The translations under genes were made by a program, and so were the position numbers. A stretch of DNA of 64,000 nucleotides from Planctomicrobium piriforme (GTDB taxonomy: Bacteria; Planctomycetota; Planctomycetia; Planctomycetales; Planctomycetaceae), in assembly GCA_945860955.1 (NCBI GenBank), contig CAMATH010000001.1:62001-126000 (forward strand), written 5' to 3'. The notes under the pieces are model-generated. The model was given only the letters and a program-made list of their open reading frames with translations. It was not told where the DNA came from and did no database searches. Positions 25,506 to 34,711 of the stretch are shown here, one piece after another (within the stretch, counting starts at the first letter, position 1; every line of letters begins with the position of its first letter).

Positions 25506-26668
25506 TCGGTGATCCGCTTCACCAGCATGGTCGCGTACGAACCGCGCGGCAATTCGAACGACAATGCGACCTTCTTTCGGCCGGGATACAAGTCGTCTCC
25601 CTCCGACGATTCACTCACCTCGGTCGGCAAAATGATCGCCGGTCGCGACCCCTTCGAAAAAAAGCTGTCTCGCGGATGTTTCACACGCAGTTCACGCAGT
25701 TCCAATCCATTCGCCCGGACGACCGCCTCGATCCGGTCGAGCTGCGGACCGGGGTCCAGATGCAGCCGGGCCGAAGGGAGCGGCAGATCGGTCCCCAGCA
25801 ACGTCTCCCGCTCATTGGCTTCGAGTGTGCGGAAAAACGGGACAGGTCCAGTTTTCAAGTCGACGGAGAATCTGCGGTCGACCGGGACCGTGTCGCACAG
25901 CGACTGACTGAGCAACTGGTTCCACAAATGACTTTGAAACGCCGACAGATACAGTCCCCGCATGTCGACCCGCAGCCGGGCGAACGCTCCGCGATAGTCG
26001 GGATTCTCGGGCGGTTTGTCGGCGAGATACGTCACAATGCTGCGACGGTTCGACCGTTCGAGCGCCGCCTTACAGTCACGCCACTTCCCCCACTGCTCGC
26101 GCAAAATCGCCTTCTGGTCCTTTTCTTCCTTCCGGTCATCTGGATTCGGATCCGCGAGCGCCAGCCACAGGGCGCGTTCGTAATCCCCCGAGCACCAGGC
26201 CCGCGCGACAAAATCATTCGACGCCCCCAGCGACCCAAACCGCTGGTCGTCGAAATAGTTGGGAAACCCCGATGTGGCCACTTCCGATAGCGCGGCACGG
26301 GCGCGGTCCAGTGCGACCGCCGACAGATCGCGAATCACGATCCGAAAGCGATTCCCCGCGATGTGCTGGGGGGTGAACGCGCGATCCATTTGCCCCAGAT
26401 AATCGAGTTCGATCTCTTTGTGGACCAAGCCGTGCGGGGCACCGAAACGAATCGTGATGTGCTGCGTCGTGTGGGCGTGCTTGTCTTTGAGACCGCCGTA
26501 GGAAATGCGATGCCGCTGCACCTTCATGCGGGTCAGCAGTCGATCGATCGCTTCGGGTGTCCCCAGAGATCGCTTGGTGAGCCGATAGAGGGCGTAGTCA
26601 CCTCCAGCCGGTACGACATCGGTCAGTTCCGCAACCTGGAAGTCTTCGGGGAGCCGCTTGAGTTTCAC
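25499..26668 (-). CDS. truD: tRNA pseudouridine(13) synthase TruD
   Basis: A 389-residue enzyme that makes pseudouridine 13 in tRNA. The catalytic Asp lies in YGGLKDKHAHTTQ (Asp62). GNRFRIVIRDL, FPNYFDDQRFGS and LYLSAFQSHLWNQ are family signatures, and the TRUD insertion domain is present. The best start is a GTG at 26668 (VKLKRLPEDFQVAE); it overlaps the tmk stop in a GTGA arrangement, indicating translational coupling. The frame continues upstream into tmk, but that part is not TruD-like. The downstream pseudouridine synthase overlaps its 3' end. Confidence 0.94.
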   Translation of the reverse strand: MKLKRLPEDFQVAELTDVVPAGGDYALYRLTKRSLGTPEAIDRLLTRMKVQRHRISYGGLKDKHAHTTQHITIRFGAPHGLVHKEIELDYLGQMDRAFTPQHIAGNRFRIVIRDLSAVALDRARAALSEVATSGFPNYFDDQRFGSLGASNDFVARAWCSGDYERALWLALADPNPDDRKEEKDQKAILREQWGKWRDCKAALERSNRRSIVTYLADKPPENPDYRGAFARLRVDMRGLYLSAFQSHLWNQLLSQSLCDTVPVDRRFSVDLKTGPVPFFRTLEANERETLLGTDLPLPSARLHLDPGPQLDRIEAVVRANGLELRELRVKHPRDSFFSKGSRPAIILPTEVSESSEGDDLYPGRKKVALSFELPRGSYATMLVKRITEC

Positions 26669-27378
26669 GAGGGGACCGATCGGGCGAGTGTGGGCAGCCT
26701 GGGGGCGACGGCGTTCCAGATCGCGGCATGAACCTCGTCGATCGACAAAAGGCGTTCGCTGGTCGCACAATCGATCCGCCGCCAGCCCGGCTCGTTGCGA
26801 GCCATCCCATGATACACCTCGCGTACTCCAGCGAGGTAGCGGGCGTCCGCTTCCTGAATGTCCGCCGCCCGGTCTGTGTAATCACGTTTCGCTTTGAGCG
26901 CGATCAGCTCTTGCGCCCGTTCCACCGGCAGATCGAGCAATAACACCAGATCGGCCCGCGGCATTCCGTACAGTTCATGTTCGATCTTAAGGATCCGCTC
27001 GACCAGCTCACCGCGTTCACCCGCCGGGCACTTCGACGCCTGATGCGCAATGTTCGACGGGACGTAGCGATCGAGTACCACCACCTGGTTATTCAGCAGC
27101 GCCTGTTCAAGCAGCCCCTTCGATTCGAATCGGTCACCAGCGAACAGGAGCGAGACCAGAAACGGGTGGACCTGGTCCAGCGCCCCGAATCGACCGTTCA
27201 GGAATTCCCCCACCGCTTTGCCGAACAACGTTTCGCCATACCGCGGAAAGCTGATCAACGCGCACGAGACCCGTTCGGCGGCCAGCCGTTCGCACAGTCT
27301 GCGGGCCTGTGTCCCTTTGCCCGACCCGTCAATCCCCTCGAAATCAATCAACACCGCCCGCGATCCTTGGCCTGACAT
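26665..27378 (-). CDS. tmk: Thymidylate kinase
   Basis: A 237-residue kinase that phosphorylates dTMP to dTDP. The P-loop FEGIDGSGKGTQ lies at residues 13-24, followed by the DRYVPSN motif and a LID region with AKRDYTDRAADIQE. The start at 27378 (MSGQGSRAVLIDFEG) is 9 residues before the P-loop region, as expected. It lies 35 bases after the STAS gene and overlaps truD by 4 bases. Confidence 0.93.
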   Translation of the reverse strand: MSGQGSRAVLIDFEGIDGSGKGTQARRLCERLAAERVSCALISFPRYGETLFGKAVGEFLNGRFGALDQVHPFLVSLLFAGDRFESKGLLEQALLNNQVVVLDRYVPSNIAHQASKCPAGERGELVERILKIEHELYGMPRADLVLLLDLPVERAQELIALKAKRDYTDRAADIQEADARYLAGVREVYHGMARNEPGWRRIDCATSERLLSIDEVHAAIWNAVAPRLPTLARSVPS

Positions 27379-27413
27379 CGCCCGATTCCTGCTGAAAGTC
27401 CGTCGCGATGAGG

Positions 27414-27785
27414 TCAACCGGCGACAGCAGTCACAGCCGACTCGATGTCGGGCTGGACACTGAGATAGGTGATCAGTCGACTGGTTCGGAGAATGTCTTC
27501 GACCGCGTGCTGCACATGGCAGAAGACGACCACCCCCTGCACCCGGTGCATCTTGCGATGCAGCGCGATCATCTTGCCCAGACCAGCACTGGTGATCATC
27601 TGCACGTCCTGCATGCTGACCACCAGCTTGCGGCAGCCCAACTGTTCCACCAAGGCGAACAATTCGTGCCCGAACTGTTCGAGGTTCATGTCCTCGGTCA
27701 GAGTCGTCACGCGGATCGTCGCGATCACGGTTTCGCCGCGCTTGTCTAGAATCAGATACCGGGGTGTGAACTCGCTGGAACTCAC
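27414..27785 (-). CDS. STAS-domain anti-sigma factor antagonist-like protein
   Basis: A 123-residue single STAS domain. The core TSAGLGKMI has Ser66 at the position phosphorylated by anti-sigma kinases in SpoIIAA/RsbV proteins; VVFCHVQHAVEDILR matches the C-terminal half. Its ATG overlaps the stop of mtaB by 4 bases. No anti-sigma kinase or sigma factor is adjacent, so the partner is unknown. Planctomycetes use many such orphan STAS proteins. Placement inside a tRNA-modification/dTMP kinase operon is noteworthy. Confidence 0.88.
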   Translation of the reverse strand: MSSSEFTPRYLILDKRGETVIATIRVTTLTEDMNLEQFGHELFALVEQLGCRKLVVSMQDVQMITSAGLGKMIALHRKMHRVQGVVVFCHVQHAVEDILRTSRLITYLSVQPDIESAVTAVAG

Positions 27786-29167
27786 GCGCGATTCTCCACT
27801 CGCGAAGCCGACAGAAACGAGTCAAGGACCTCTGTGACCTCGACTTCCAGCAGCCGACCCATGTCGGAGGGACTACCGGGAAACTCCACAGCGACGTACC
27901 GGCAGGCGGTGCCCTGTACGCAGCCCGCGTGCCGCGCCGGACGGGCTTCCACCAGCACCTTCAGTCGGCGACCACGCAGGACTTCATGATACTGTCGCCG
28001 CAACTTCACTTCCAGTTCTCCCAGTTGCCCCAGCCGATCCTTCTTGACTTCGCCCGAGATCTGGCCGGGAAAATCGTGCGCGGGAGTCCCCTTGCGGGCA
28101 CTGAATGGGAACGCGTGAATCTTCATGAACCGAGCCGACTCGCAGGTGGCGAGTGTGGCGGCGAAGTCGGCGTCGCTCTCCCCTGGAAACCCGACGATGA
28201 CATCGGTCGAAAACGCCGGCTGTTCGAAGACCTCGCGAATCCGTTCGATCTTCTCAAGAAATCGGCCGGTCCGATATCGCCGCTTCATGCGCAGCAAGAC
28301 GTCATTCGAACCGCTTTGCAGACAGAGGTGGAAGTGTGGACAAAGCCGCTCGCAGTCGGCGACCGCCGAGATGAAGTCGTCTCCCACCTCGGCCGCTTCG
28401 AGGCTCGACAGCCGGACGCGAAAGTCTCCTGGCAGAGCATCGATCGCGCGCAACAGATGCCACAATCGATAGGGAGCCCGACCCGACCGACCACGGGTTG
28501 CCTCGACACCGAAATGCCCCAGGTGGATTCCCGTGAGAACGATCTCGCGATAGCCGTTGTCGACGAGTCGACGAACCTCCGCCAGAATCTCGACCGGTTC
28601 CCGGCTGCGCAGTCCAGGGCGGACCTGTGGAATGATGCAATAGGTACAGTTGAGAATGCACCCATCCTGCACTTTCACGAACGCCCGCCGGTGCCCGTCA
28701 AACCGACTGATCCCACCCGGCCAGTCATAGACGCCGAATCGCTGAAGCACGTCGGGAAGCTCACGATTGTCGGTCACGACCGCCGCCACACCGGGAAGCT
28801 GCGCCAGTTCCTCCTCAGCCCGTGTCGCGTAACAGCCGAAAACGACGGTCGACGTCCCCGGGTTGTGTTTCGCGAGCTGCCGGATGGTTTGTCTCGCTTT
28901 GGAGTCGGCCTCGGCGGTGACAGTACAGGTGTTCACAAGACACAAGTCCGCCGGCTCGTCGCCCAGTGCCTCGCGATACCCGTTACGTTCCAGTCCCTCT
29001 TTCACCAGTTGTGTCTCGTACTGGTTGACCTTACATCCCAGCGTGACCAGCCGGCAGGTGCGCGCGGCCGACTCGGAGGAACGATCGACCGGCAGTTCAA
29101 GAGTCGCGGAATTTTCGGGCACGGAACAAACGTCGGAAGGGGGTGATAGGAACGGCAGGCGACTCAA
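27782..29167 (-). CDS. mtaB: tRNA t6A37 methylthiotransferase MtaB
   Basis: A 461-residue radical SAM enzyme that adds a methylthio group to t6A at position 37 of tRNA (ms2t6A). The N-terminal UPF0004 domain has the three cluster cysteines (Cys45 in LGCKVNQYE, Cys81 in VNTCTV, Cys112 in FGCYAT). The radical SAM motif is CILNCTYC (Cys170, 174, 177). A TRAM-like C-terminal segment follows. The GCKVNQYET signature points to MtaB rather than MiaB or RimO. The N-terminal 35 residues before the domain are not conserved, so the true start may be later. It is the first gene of the mtaB-STAS-tmk-truD-rluA operon and diverges from galE. Confidence 0.93.
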   Translation of the reverse strand: MSRLPFLSPPSDVCSVPENSATLELPVDRSSESAARTCRLVTLGCKVNQYETQLVKEGLERNGYREALGDEPADLCLVNTCTVTAEADSKARQTIRQLAKHNPGTSTVVFGCYATRAEEELAQLPGVAAVVTDNRELPDVLQRFGVYDWPGGISRFDGHRRAFVKVQDGCILNCTYCIIPQVRPGLRSREPVEILAEVRRLVDNGYREIVLTGIHLGHFGVEATRGRSGRAPYRLWHLLRAIDALPGDFRVRLSSLEAAEVGDDFISAVADCERLCPHFHLCLQSGSNDVLLRMKRRYRTGRFLEKIERIREVFEQPAFSTDVIVGFPGESDADFAATLATCESARFMKIHAFPFSARKGTPAHDFPGQISGEVKKDRLGQLGELEVKLRRQYHEVLRGRRLKVLVEARPARHAGCVQGTACRYVAVEFPGSPSDMGRLLEVEVTEVLDSFLSASRVENRA

Positions 29168-29440
29168 ATTGACCCGCGACCGCGCGACCGAGCGGCGATT
29201 CAGCCACCTGGATTATAGGGCGATTGTTCCATCAAAGCGAAGAACCCGGCAATCATTGCAACACAGCGAAAACGAAAAATCCGGTGTTGTGGAGATTTGG
29301 GGGATCTGATAGAAGCCGGCGGTCTGGAGCGTTTCCCTCCACGCGGTCGGCTGCGCAATCGACCGGGTGGACCCGGAGATCGTCCAACACTCTCTCTCCC
29401 CAACATCACTGACGACAGACACACGAGAAGGATCTCGTCC

Positions 29441-30523
29441 ATGCGGATTTTTGTCACCGGAGGAGCCGGTTACGTCGGCAGTCATGCCGTGCGCCGGTTT
29501 CGTCAGGCGGGACATGATCCCTGGGTGTTCGACAATCTCTCCGCGGGGCACGCGGCGGCGGTGGGAAATTCCCCCCTGTTTGTCGGGGATCTGGCCGATG
29601 CCGACGCGCTCGACGAAGCGCTGGGACAAGCGCGGTTCGACGCAGTCGTCCACTTCGCGGGAGTCGCGAATGTGGGAGATTCCGTCCGCGAACCCCTGCG
29701 GTACTATCGCCAGAATTTCACGCACAGTCTGGGATTGCTCGAGGCGATGACCCGTCACCGCATCGGTCGGCTGGTTGTGTCGAGTTCCTGCACCGTGTAC
29801 GGCAATCCCGCGACAGTCCCCGTCAACGAAGAGTCGGCCACCACCACCATCAATCCCTACGCCCGCAGCAAACTGGCGATGGAATGGGCAATCAACGATT
29901 GCGCCCGCGCGACCGGACTGGGGTGCGTCATCTTGCGGTATTTCAACGCCGCCGGCGCACACACCGCGGGTGATCTGGGCGAAGATCACACCCCCGAAAC
30001 GCACCTCATTCCCGCCGCTCTTGAAGTGGCGCTAGGAAAACGCCTCAACCTGCAAATTTGTGGCACCGACTACCCGACACCGGACGGAACGTGTGTCCGC
30101 GATTATGTGCATGTTGAAGATCTGGCCGAGGCGCATTTGTCGGCACTCGGGCGGATCGCCGCAGGTGAAACTCGCGTCTGCAACCTCGGGAGTGGCACAC
30201 CGTACAGTGTCCGGGAGGTCATCGCGATGTGTCGCGAGGTGACCGGAGCCCGCATCCCGGCGGTTGAGACCCCGCGGCGACCGGGGGATGCCGCCGCCCT
30301 GCATGCGGGATTCGAGCGAGCTCGAACCTTGCTCGACTGGTTTCCGCGACACTCCAGTTTGCGTGAGATCGTGGAAACCGCTTGGCACTGGCATCGGTTA
30401 CATCCTCAGGGATATGCCGACCGCGTTCTCACGGCGATTCCTGAGATTCTGGAGCGCACGGACGGAACCGGCGTGACTCCCGAGACGTTTGAATTCCCTC
30501 CGCGGCGCAGAGCCGCCGCTTGA
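29441..30523 (+). CDS. galE: UDP-glucose 4-epimerase
   Basis: A 360-residue NAD-dependent SDR enzyme interconverting UDP-glucose and UDP-galactose. The Rossmann motif GGAGYVGS is at residues 7-14, the catalytic Tyr-x3-Lys is in NPYARSKLAMEW, the Ser in VVSSSCTVYG, and RYFNAAGAH plus DGTCVRDYVHVEDLAEAH are GalE hallmarks. The start at 29441 has a good Shine-Dalgarno (GAGAAGGA). A short tail after the usual end (about 25 residues, ending FPPRRRAAA) is unusual but may be harmless. It is followed after 58 bases by the GT2-GT39 gene, consistent with a glycoconjugate operon. Confidence 0.95.
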   Translation: MRIFVTGGAGYVGSHAVRRFRQAGHDPWVFDNLSAGHAAAVGNSPLFVGDLADADALDEALGQARFDAVVHFAGVANVGDSVREPLRYYRQNFTHSLGLLEAMTRHRIGRLVVSSSCTVYGNPATVPVNEESATTTINPYARSKLAMEWAINDCARATGLGCVILRYFNAAGAHTAGDLGEDHTPETHLIPAALEVALGKRLNLQICGTDYPTPDGTCVRDYVHVEDLAEAHLSALGRIAAGETRVCNLGSGTPYSVREVIAMCREVTGARIPAVETPRRPGDAAALHAGFERARTLLDWFPRHSSLREIVETAWHWHRLHPQGYADRVLTAIPEILERTDGTGVTPETFEFPPRRRAAA

Positions 30524-30581
30524 ACGGAGGCGTTTCGATCGACTGGATCGAGATTCCGCCACCAGAACCCAGAACATCAGC

Positions 30582-33086
30582 ATGGATGCGATGCCAACCG
30601 CAGCGAGTGACTTCGAACCAGGCGATCACCCGCCCATTCACCCCGTCACCCAGGCCCTCAGCCTGGTTCTTCCCGCGCACAACGAAGAGCCTGTGATTCA
30701 GCAGGCGATCGTCGAGGCGGTCGAAGCGCTGACTTCGCTGGGAATCGAATTTGAAGTCGTTGTCATCGACGATGGCAGCACCGATCAGACTGCCCGTGTC
30801 GCCCGGGAGACGGCTCGGTCGCTGCCTCAAGTGCGAGTGGTGTCCCTTGAGAAAAACGTGGGCTACGCCGGGGCGCTACGCCGTGGATTTCTGGAAGCGC
30901 GGTTTCCGCTCGTGGCGTTCACCGACGCCGATTGTCAATTCGACCTGCGGGATCTCGGAAAACTGCTGAAACTGAGCGTCGACCACGACCTGGCCTGCGG
31001 GTACCGGGTCGATCGGCAGGATCCGTGGCGGCGCAAGTTGTATTCCCGCGGCTTCAATGTGATGGCTCGCGCACTGTTGGGAACCCGCGTTCGCGATTGC
31101 GACTGCGCGCTCAAGATCTTCCGTCGCGACTGGGTCAACTCGGCGGGACTGGAATGCCAGGGATTCTTCTTCAACGCCGAGCTGCTGGCGAAAGCCCGGC
31201 AGGCGGGGCTGACGATCGCGGAGACGGGGGTCACCCACCGACCGCGTCCCGGTGGCGAGAGCAAAGTCTCGATCTGGCACATTCCCCCGGTGTTTCAGAC
31301 ACTGGTTCGCTTCTGGTGGTCAAAGGTGGCGTTTTCCAAACCGGTCTCCGGGACGGAACAATCAACGCCGAAATTGGTCTGGGGCGACGTGGCGGCACTT
31401 GTCTCACTGATTGTGGTCGCGTCACTGATGCTGCTCACCCGGCTGTCGTATCCGTTGATGGATCCCGACGAGAGCCGCTATGCGCAGATCGGGCGAGAGA
31501 TGGTCGATTCGGGTGATTGGATCGTCCCCCGGCGGAATGGACTGCCTTATCTCGACAAGCCACCGCTGTTGTACTGGTGCGCGGCGGCGAGCTACCAGGC
31601 GTTTGGAGAGACCGAGGCGGCGGCGCATCTGGTCCCGGCACTGGCGACGCTGTTGACGGTGATCGCCACGTTTCTGTTGGGGCGGCAGATTGTGGGGACA
31701 CGATCGGCCTGGCTCGGGAGCGTGATGACGCTGTGCTGCGCCGGCTTCATGCTCTCGGGACGATTTCTGTTCATGGACACGCTGTTGACGACCTGGACGA
31801 CGATCGGCGTCTTGTCGGCGTATGTCGCGTGCCGGGGGGAAAAGATCCGGATTGGGTACTGGCTGCTCGCCGCGGTTTCGGTCGGCCTGGGAGTGCTGAC
31901 CAAAGGGCCGGTCGCGATGGTGCTGTGTCTGCCCCCGCTGATGTTGTCACTCTGGCTGACGGGAAAGCTGTCACAACTCCCCTGGACGTTGCGTTTTCTG
32001 TTCGTGGGAATTGTCGCGAGCATTGCGGTTCCGTGGTTCGTGGCGTTGCATCTGGTGGTTCCCGAGGCGCTGTCGGAGTTCATCTGGAAGCACCATGTCG
32101 AGCGGTTTGTATCGGGTCTGGAACATGCGGAGCCGTTCTATTTCTATGTGCCGATCCTGTTGGGGGCGATGCTCCCGGGCACCATTTTGCTGCCGGCGGT
32201 GGTCTCCTACTTTTGGGGAGAAGAGCCGGCAGTCCGTCAACGGCGAAACTGGGACATTGGCTTCCTGATCCTGGCGGCGGGTTGGACGTTCACGTTGTTC
32301 TCGGCGGCCCGTTGTAAGCTCCCGCCCTACATTCTGCCGATGATTCCCCCGATGTGTCTGGCGATGGGATCGGGGATCGCGGGGATTCTGGCGGGGGATT
32401 CGACCCGGCGGTTTGTCGCCTATGTGCGGGAGAAATCGCCGCGCGATTTGTGCCTTACGTTCTGCGCGGCGGCAGTCATCACGGCGGGGATTGATCTTCT
32501 GCTTCCCGAAGCCAGTGTTCTGGGAAAATTCGCGGTCTGGGCCGGACTGCTGGTGTGTGGACTGGTGATCTTCCTTCCGCTGTCGCGCGACAGGTATTCG
32601 ATTTCCACCCGGTGGGGGTCGGCGGGAGCGTTCGCACTTTTGGCGATGGGGGCCATGACAGTGGATTTCTATCCGCGGATCGCCCAAATGCGGTCCTACG
32701 CCGGCCCGATTCAGGAAATCTGTCACGACGAAGTCGGCCGGGATCCGTGGGTTGTCTGTCTGGGGCTGCCGCGTGAAAGCGATTCGATCGCCTTCTACTT
32801 CACAAAGTCCAACGTGACTTCGTATGAGGAGTTCGAGGTGGAACGTGCCATCGATCAGGTGGCGACACACGACCACACGCTGCTGATGGTCCTCGACATT
32901 TTGGTCGACGAGATGAACGAGACGCTGGGAGATCATCGCCAATTCCGCGAGATCGGCCGACACGACCACATCATCGTGGGAACGGTCGACAGGCTACCGG
33001 TCGCAAGACTGCCTGAAGAGTCGCGCGACGACGCTGGAAACGCAGTCCTGCAAACCGGACATTCGGTGGAGGCAACCCACCGCTGA
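30582..33086 (+). CDS. GT2-GT39 (dolichol-phosphate-mannosyltransferase-like plus ArnT-like) fusion protein
   Basis: An 834-residue protein. The first 230 residues form a family 2 glycosyltransferase: LVLPAHNEEPVI, VVVIDDGSTDQTA, KNVGYAGALRRGF, the metal-binding AFTDADCQFDL, and HRPRPGGESKV. After a short linker, a polytopic GT-C part follows with the ArnT-like DPDESRYAQIGREM, PYLDKPPLLYW and about ten membrane helices. The N-terminal part probably builds a polyprenyl-phosphate sugar that the C-terminal part transfers, so one chain carries donor synthesis and transfer. The first in-frame ATG (30489) overlaps galE; 30582 is more likely. The acceptor is unknown. It is in a run with galE. Confidence 0.9.
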   Translation: MDAMPTAASDFEPGDHPPIHPVTQALSLVLPAHNEEPVIQQAIVEAVEALTSLGIEFEVVVIDDGSTDQTARVARETARSLPQVRVVSLEKNVGYAGALRRGFLEARFPLVAFTDADCQFDLRDLGKLLKLSVDHDLACGYRVDRQDPWRRKLYSRGFNVMARALLGTRVRDCDCALKIFRRDWVNSAGLECQGFFFNAELLAKARQAGLTIAETGVTHRPRPGGESKVSIWHIPPVFQTLVRFWWSKVAFSKPVSGTEQSTPKLVWGDVAALVSLIVVASLMLLTRLSYPLMDPDESRYAQIGREMVDSGDWIVPRRNGLPYLDKPPLLYWCAAASYQAFGETEAAAHLVPALATLLTVIATFLLGRQIVGTRSAWLGSVMTLCCAGFMLSGRFLFMDTLLTTWTTIGVLSAYVACRGEKIRIGYWLLAAVSVGLGVLTKGPVAMVLCLPPLMLSLWLTGKLSQLPWTLRFLFVGIVASIAVPWFVALHLVVPEALSEFIWKHHVERFVSGLEHAEPFYFYVPILLGAMLPGTILLPAVVSYFWGEEPAVRQRRNWDIGFLILAAGWTFTLFSAARCKLPPYILPMIPPMCLAMGSGIAGILAGDSTRRFVAYVREKSPRDLCLTFCAAAVITAGIDLLLPEASVLGKFAVWAGLLVCGLVIFLPLSRDRYSISTRWGSAGAFALLAMGAMTVDFYPRIAQMRSYAGPIQEICHDEVGRDPWVVCLGLPRESDSIAFYFTKSNVTSYEEFEVERAIDQVATHDHTLLMVLDILVDEMNETLGDHRQFREIGRHDHIIVGTVDRLPVARLPEESRDDAGNAVLQTGHSVEATHR

Positions 33087-33163
33087 CCTGGAGTGTCGCA
33101 CTTTCTGTGATACCGGGTATAACCGAGTCCAGACCGATTCAGCCTCTTTGTGGGAATCGTTGG

Positions 33164-34597
33164 ATGCTCATTGTTCCTGCCGACCAGAATCTGACACGAC
33201 GCGTGACACCCCTCGCGTGTCGCGACTCGTCTGACACCCCGGGACTTGCCGACCGCCGTGGTTTTCTTGCGTGTCAGGCCGCCGCCTTGGCCCTGGGGGG
33301 GTTGGGAGCGATGGCTCAGCCTCTGATGGCGGTCGCCAAGGGGGTCTCGACCCGAGTTGTCTCCGACACCGCTCGACGGCGGCCAATCTCGGCCTGCATT
33401 CTGGTGTTTCACTACGGTGGCCCCAGCCAGTTCGAAACCTACGATCCCAAACCCTTGGCCCCAGTCGAGGTTCGGGGGGAATGGCGATCGATCCCGACCG
33501 TCGTGCCGGGGATTTCAATTGGCGAGTATCTCCCGCGCGTCGCGCAGTGCATTGACCGGATGGCGCTGGTGCGGAGTGTTCATCATCCCATGCGCAACCA
33601 CAACTCGGCCGCCGCCGAAGCATTGACGGGCCGGACTCCGGCCGGCGGGGATCTGGAACTTCTGGCAGACGATTCCCGGAGCTTCCCGACACTCGGTTCG
33701 ACCGTTGGCTACGCACTGGGGGAACGAGCCGGCGCGCTGCCCTATGTCGCGCTCCCGTACACGATCTACAACGTGGTGCCGTTGCCCGGTCAAACCCCGG
33801 GAATTCTGGGGGGCGCGTACGACCGGTTTCAGGTGTTCGGTGATCCGAACAAAGACAATTTTCGCGTTCAGGCACTGGAGCTTCCTGGCGGTCGCGGCGC
33901 GGCACAGATCCATGCCCGCGATGCGTTGCTCAAGTCGCTCGATACGCGGGCGCAACTCGGTCTCCGTATGGAGTTGTGTCAGGAACGGGCCCTGTCGTTG
34001 ATCTCGTCGGCGGAAATCCGCAAGAGTTTCGAGATGTCGGCGGAGCCCGCGCCGATTCGTGAACGGTATGGCCGAACTCTGGTGGGACAAAGCCTGCTGC
34101 TCGCCCGGCGACTGGTCGAAAGCGGTGTAAAATTCGTGACCGCGTTCGATGGAATGCACAATGGTCAGGATGCGAACTGGGACAGCCACCAGACCATCTT
34201 TCCCCGGCACAAACAGCTTGTCCCTCCCGCTGACCAGGGCTTGTCGGCGTTGATTGAAGACCTCGACGATCGCGGGCTGCTCGATACCACGCTGATCGTG
34301 CAAATGGGAGAGTTCGGTCGTACGCCGAAAATCAACGCGGGAGCGGGCCGAGACCACTGGCCCGACTGTTACACGGTCGCTCTGGCGGGTGGTGGTGTGA
34401 ACGGCGGATCGGTCCATGGGGCCAGTGACAAGATCGGTGCTTACCCAGACCGGGATCCCGTTTCTCCCGCCGACATTGCAGCCACGATTCTGTGGCGGTT
34501 CGGAATCGATCCCGCACGCGAGTTTCACGACGCGACAGGGCGGCCGTGGCGACTTTCGGATGGTAAGCCGCTGGAGAATTTGTTTGCGGTTTCGTAG
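33164..34597 (+). CDS. DUF1501 family exported protein (solitary type)
   Basis: A 477-residue DUF1501 protein with a Tat-like leader (ADRRGFLACQAAALALGGLG). Family blocks: HYGGPSQFETYDPKP, PTLGSTVGYALGERAG, ARRLVESGVKFVTAFDG, the metal-site-like MGEFGRTPKINAGAGRDHWP, and LAGGGVNGGSVHGASD. The tail (GRPWRLSDGKPLENLF) differs from the operon-type DUF1501 proteins of this window. It has no DUF1549/1553 neighbour, and follows the GT2-GT39 gene after about 77 bases. The start at 33164 is tentative; 33107 is also possible. Confidence 0.9.
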   Translation: MLIVPADQNLTRRVTPLACRDSSDTPGLADRRGFLACQAAALALGGLGAMAQPLMAVAKGVSTRVVSDTARRRPISACILVFHYGGPSQFETYDPKPLAPVEVRGEWRSIPTVVPGISIGEYLPRVAQCIDRMALVRSVHHPMRNHNSAAAEALTGRTPAGGDLELLADDSRSFPTLGSTVGYALGERAGALPYVALPYTIYNVVPLPGQTPGILGGAYDRFQVFGDPNKDNFRVQALELPGGRGAAQIHARDALLKSLDTRAQLGLRMELCQERALSLISSAEIRKSFEMSAEPAPIRERYGRTLVGQSLLLARRLVESGVKFVTAFDGMHNGQDANWDSHQTIFPRHKQLVPPADQGLSALIEDLDDRGLLDTTLIVQMGEFGRTPKINAGAGRDHWPDCYTVALAGGGVNGGSVHGASDKIGAYPDRDPVSPADIAATILWRFGIDPAREFHDATGRPWRLSDGKPLENLFAVS

Positions 34598-34622
34598 GGC
34601 GCGAACAAATTCCCGCGTTTTT

Positions 34623-34656
34623 CACAGGCCATCCGTCAGCGGACAGATGACCTGTG
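34623..34656. terminator. Hairpin between convergent DUF1501 and giant surface protein genes
   Basis: CACAGGCCATC (34623-34633) pairs with GATGACCTGTG (34646-34656) with one mismatch around a 12-base loop. It lies 26 bases after one stop and 55 bases after the other, suiting a bidirectional 3' structure, though no T-run follows. Confidence 0.5.
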
Positions 34657-34711
34657 ACACGTATTACACCTTTCAACTCGCGGGAGGCCACGAATTGGTT
34701 TCCATTCACAA

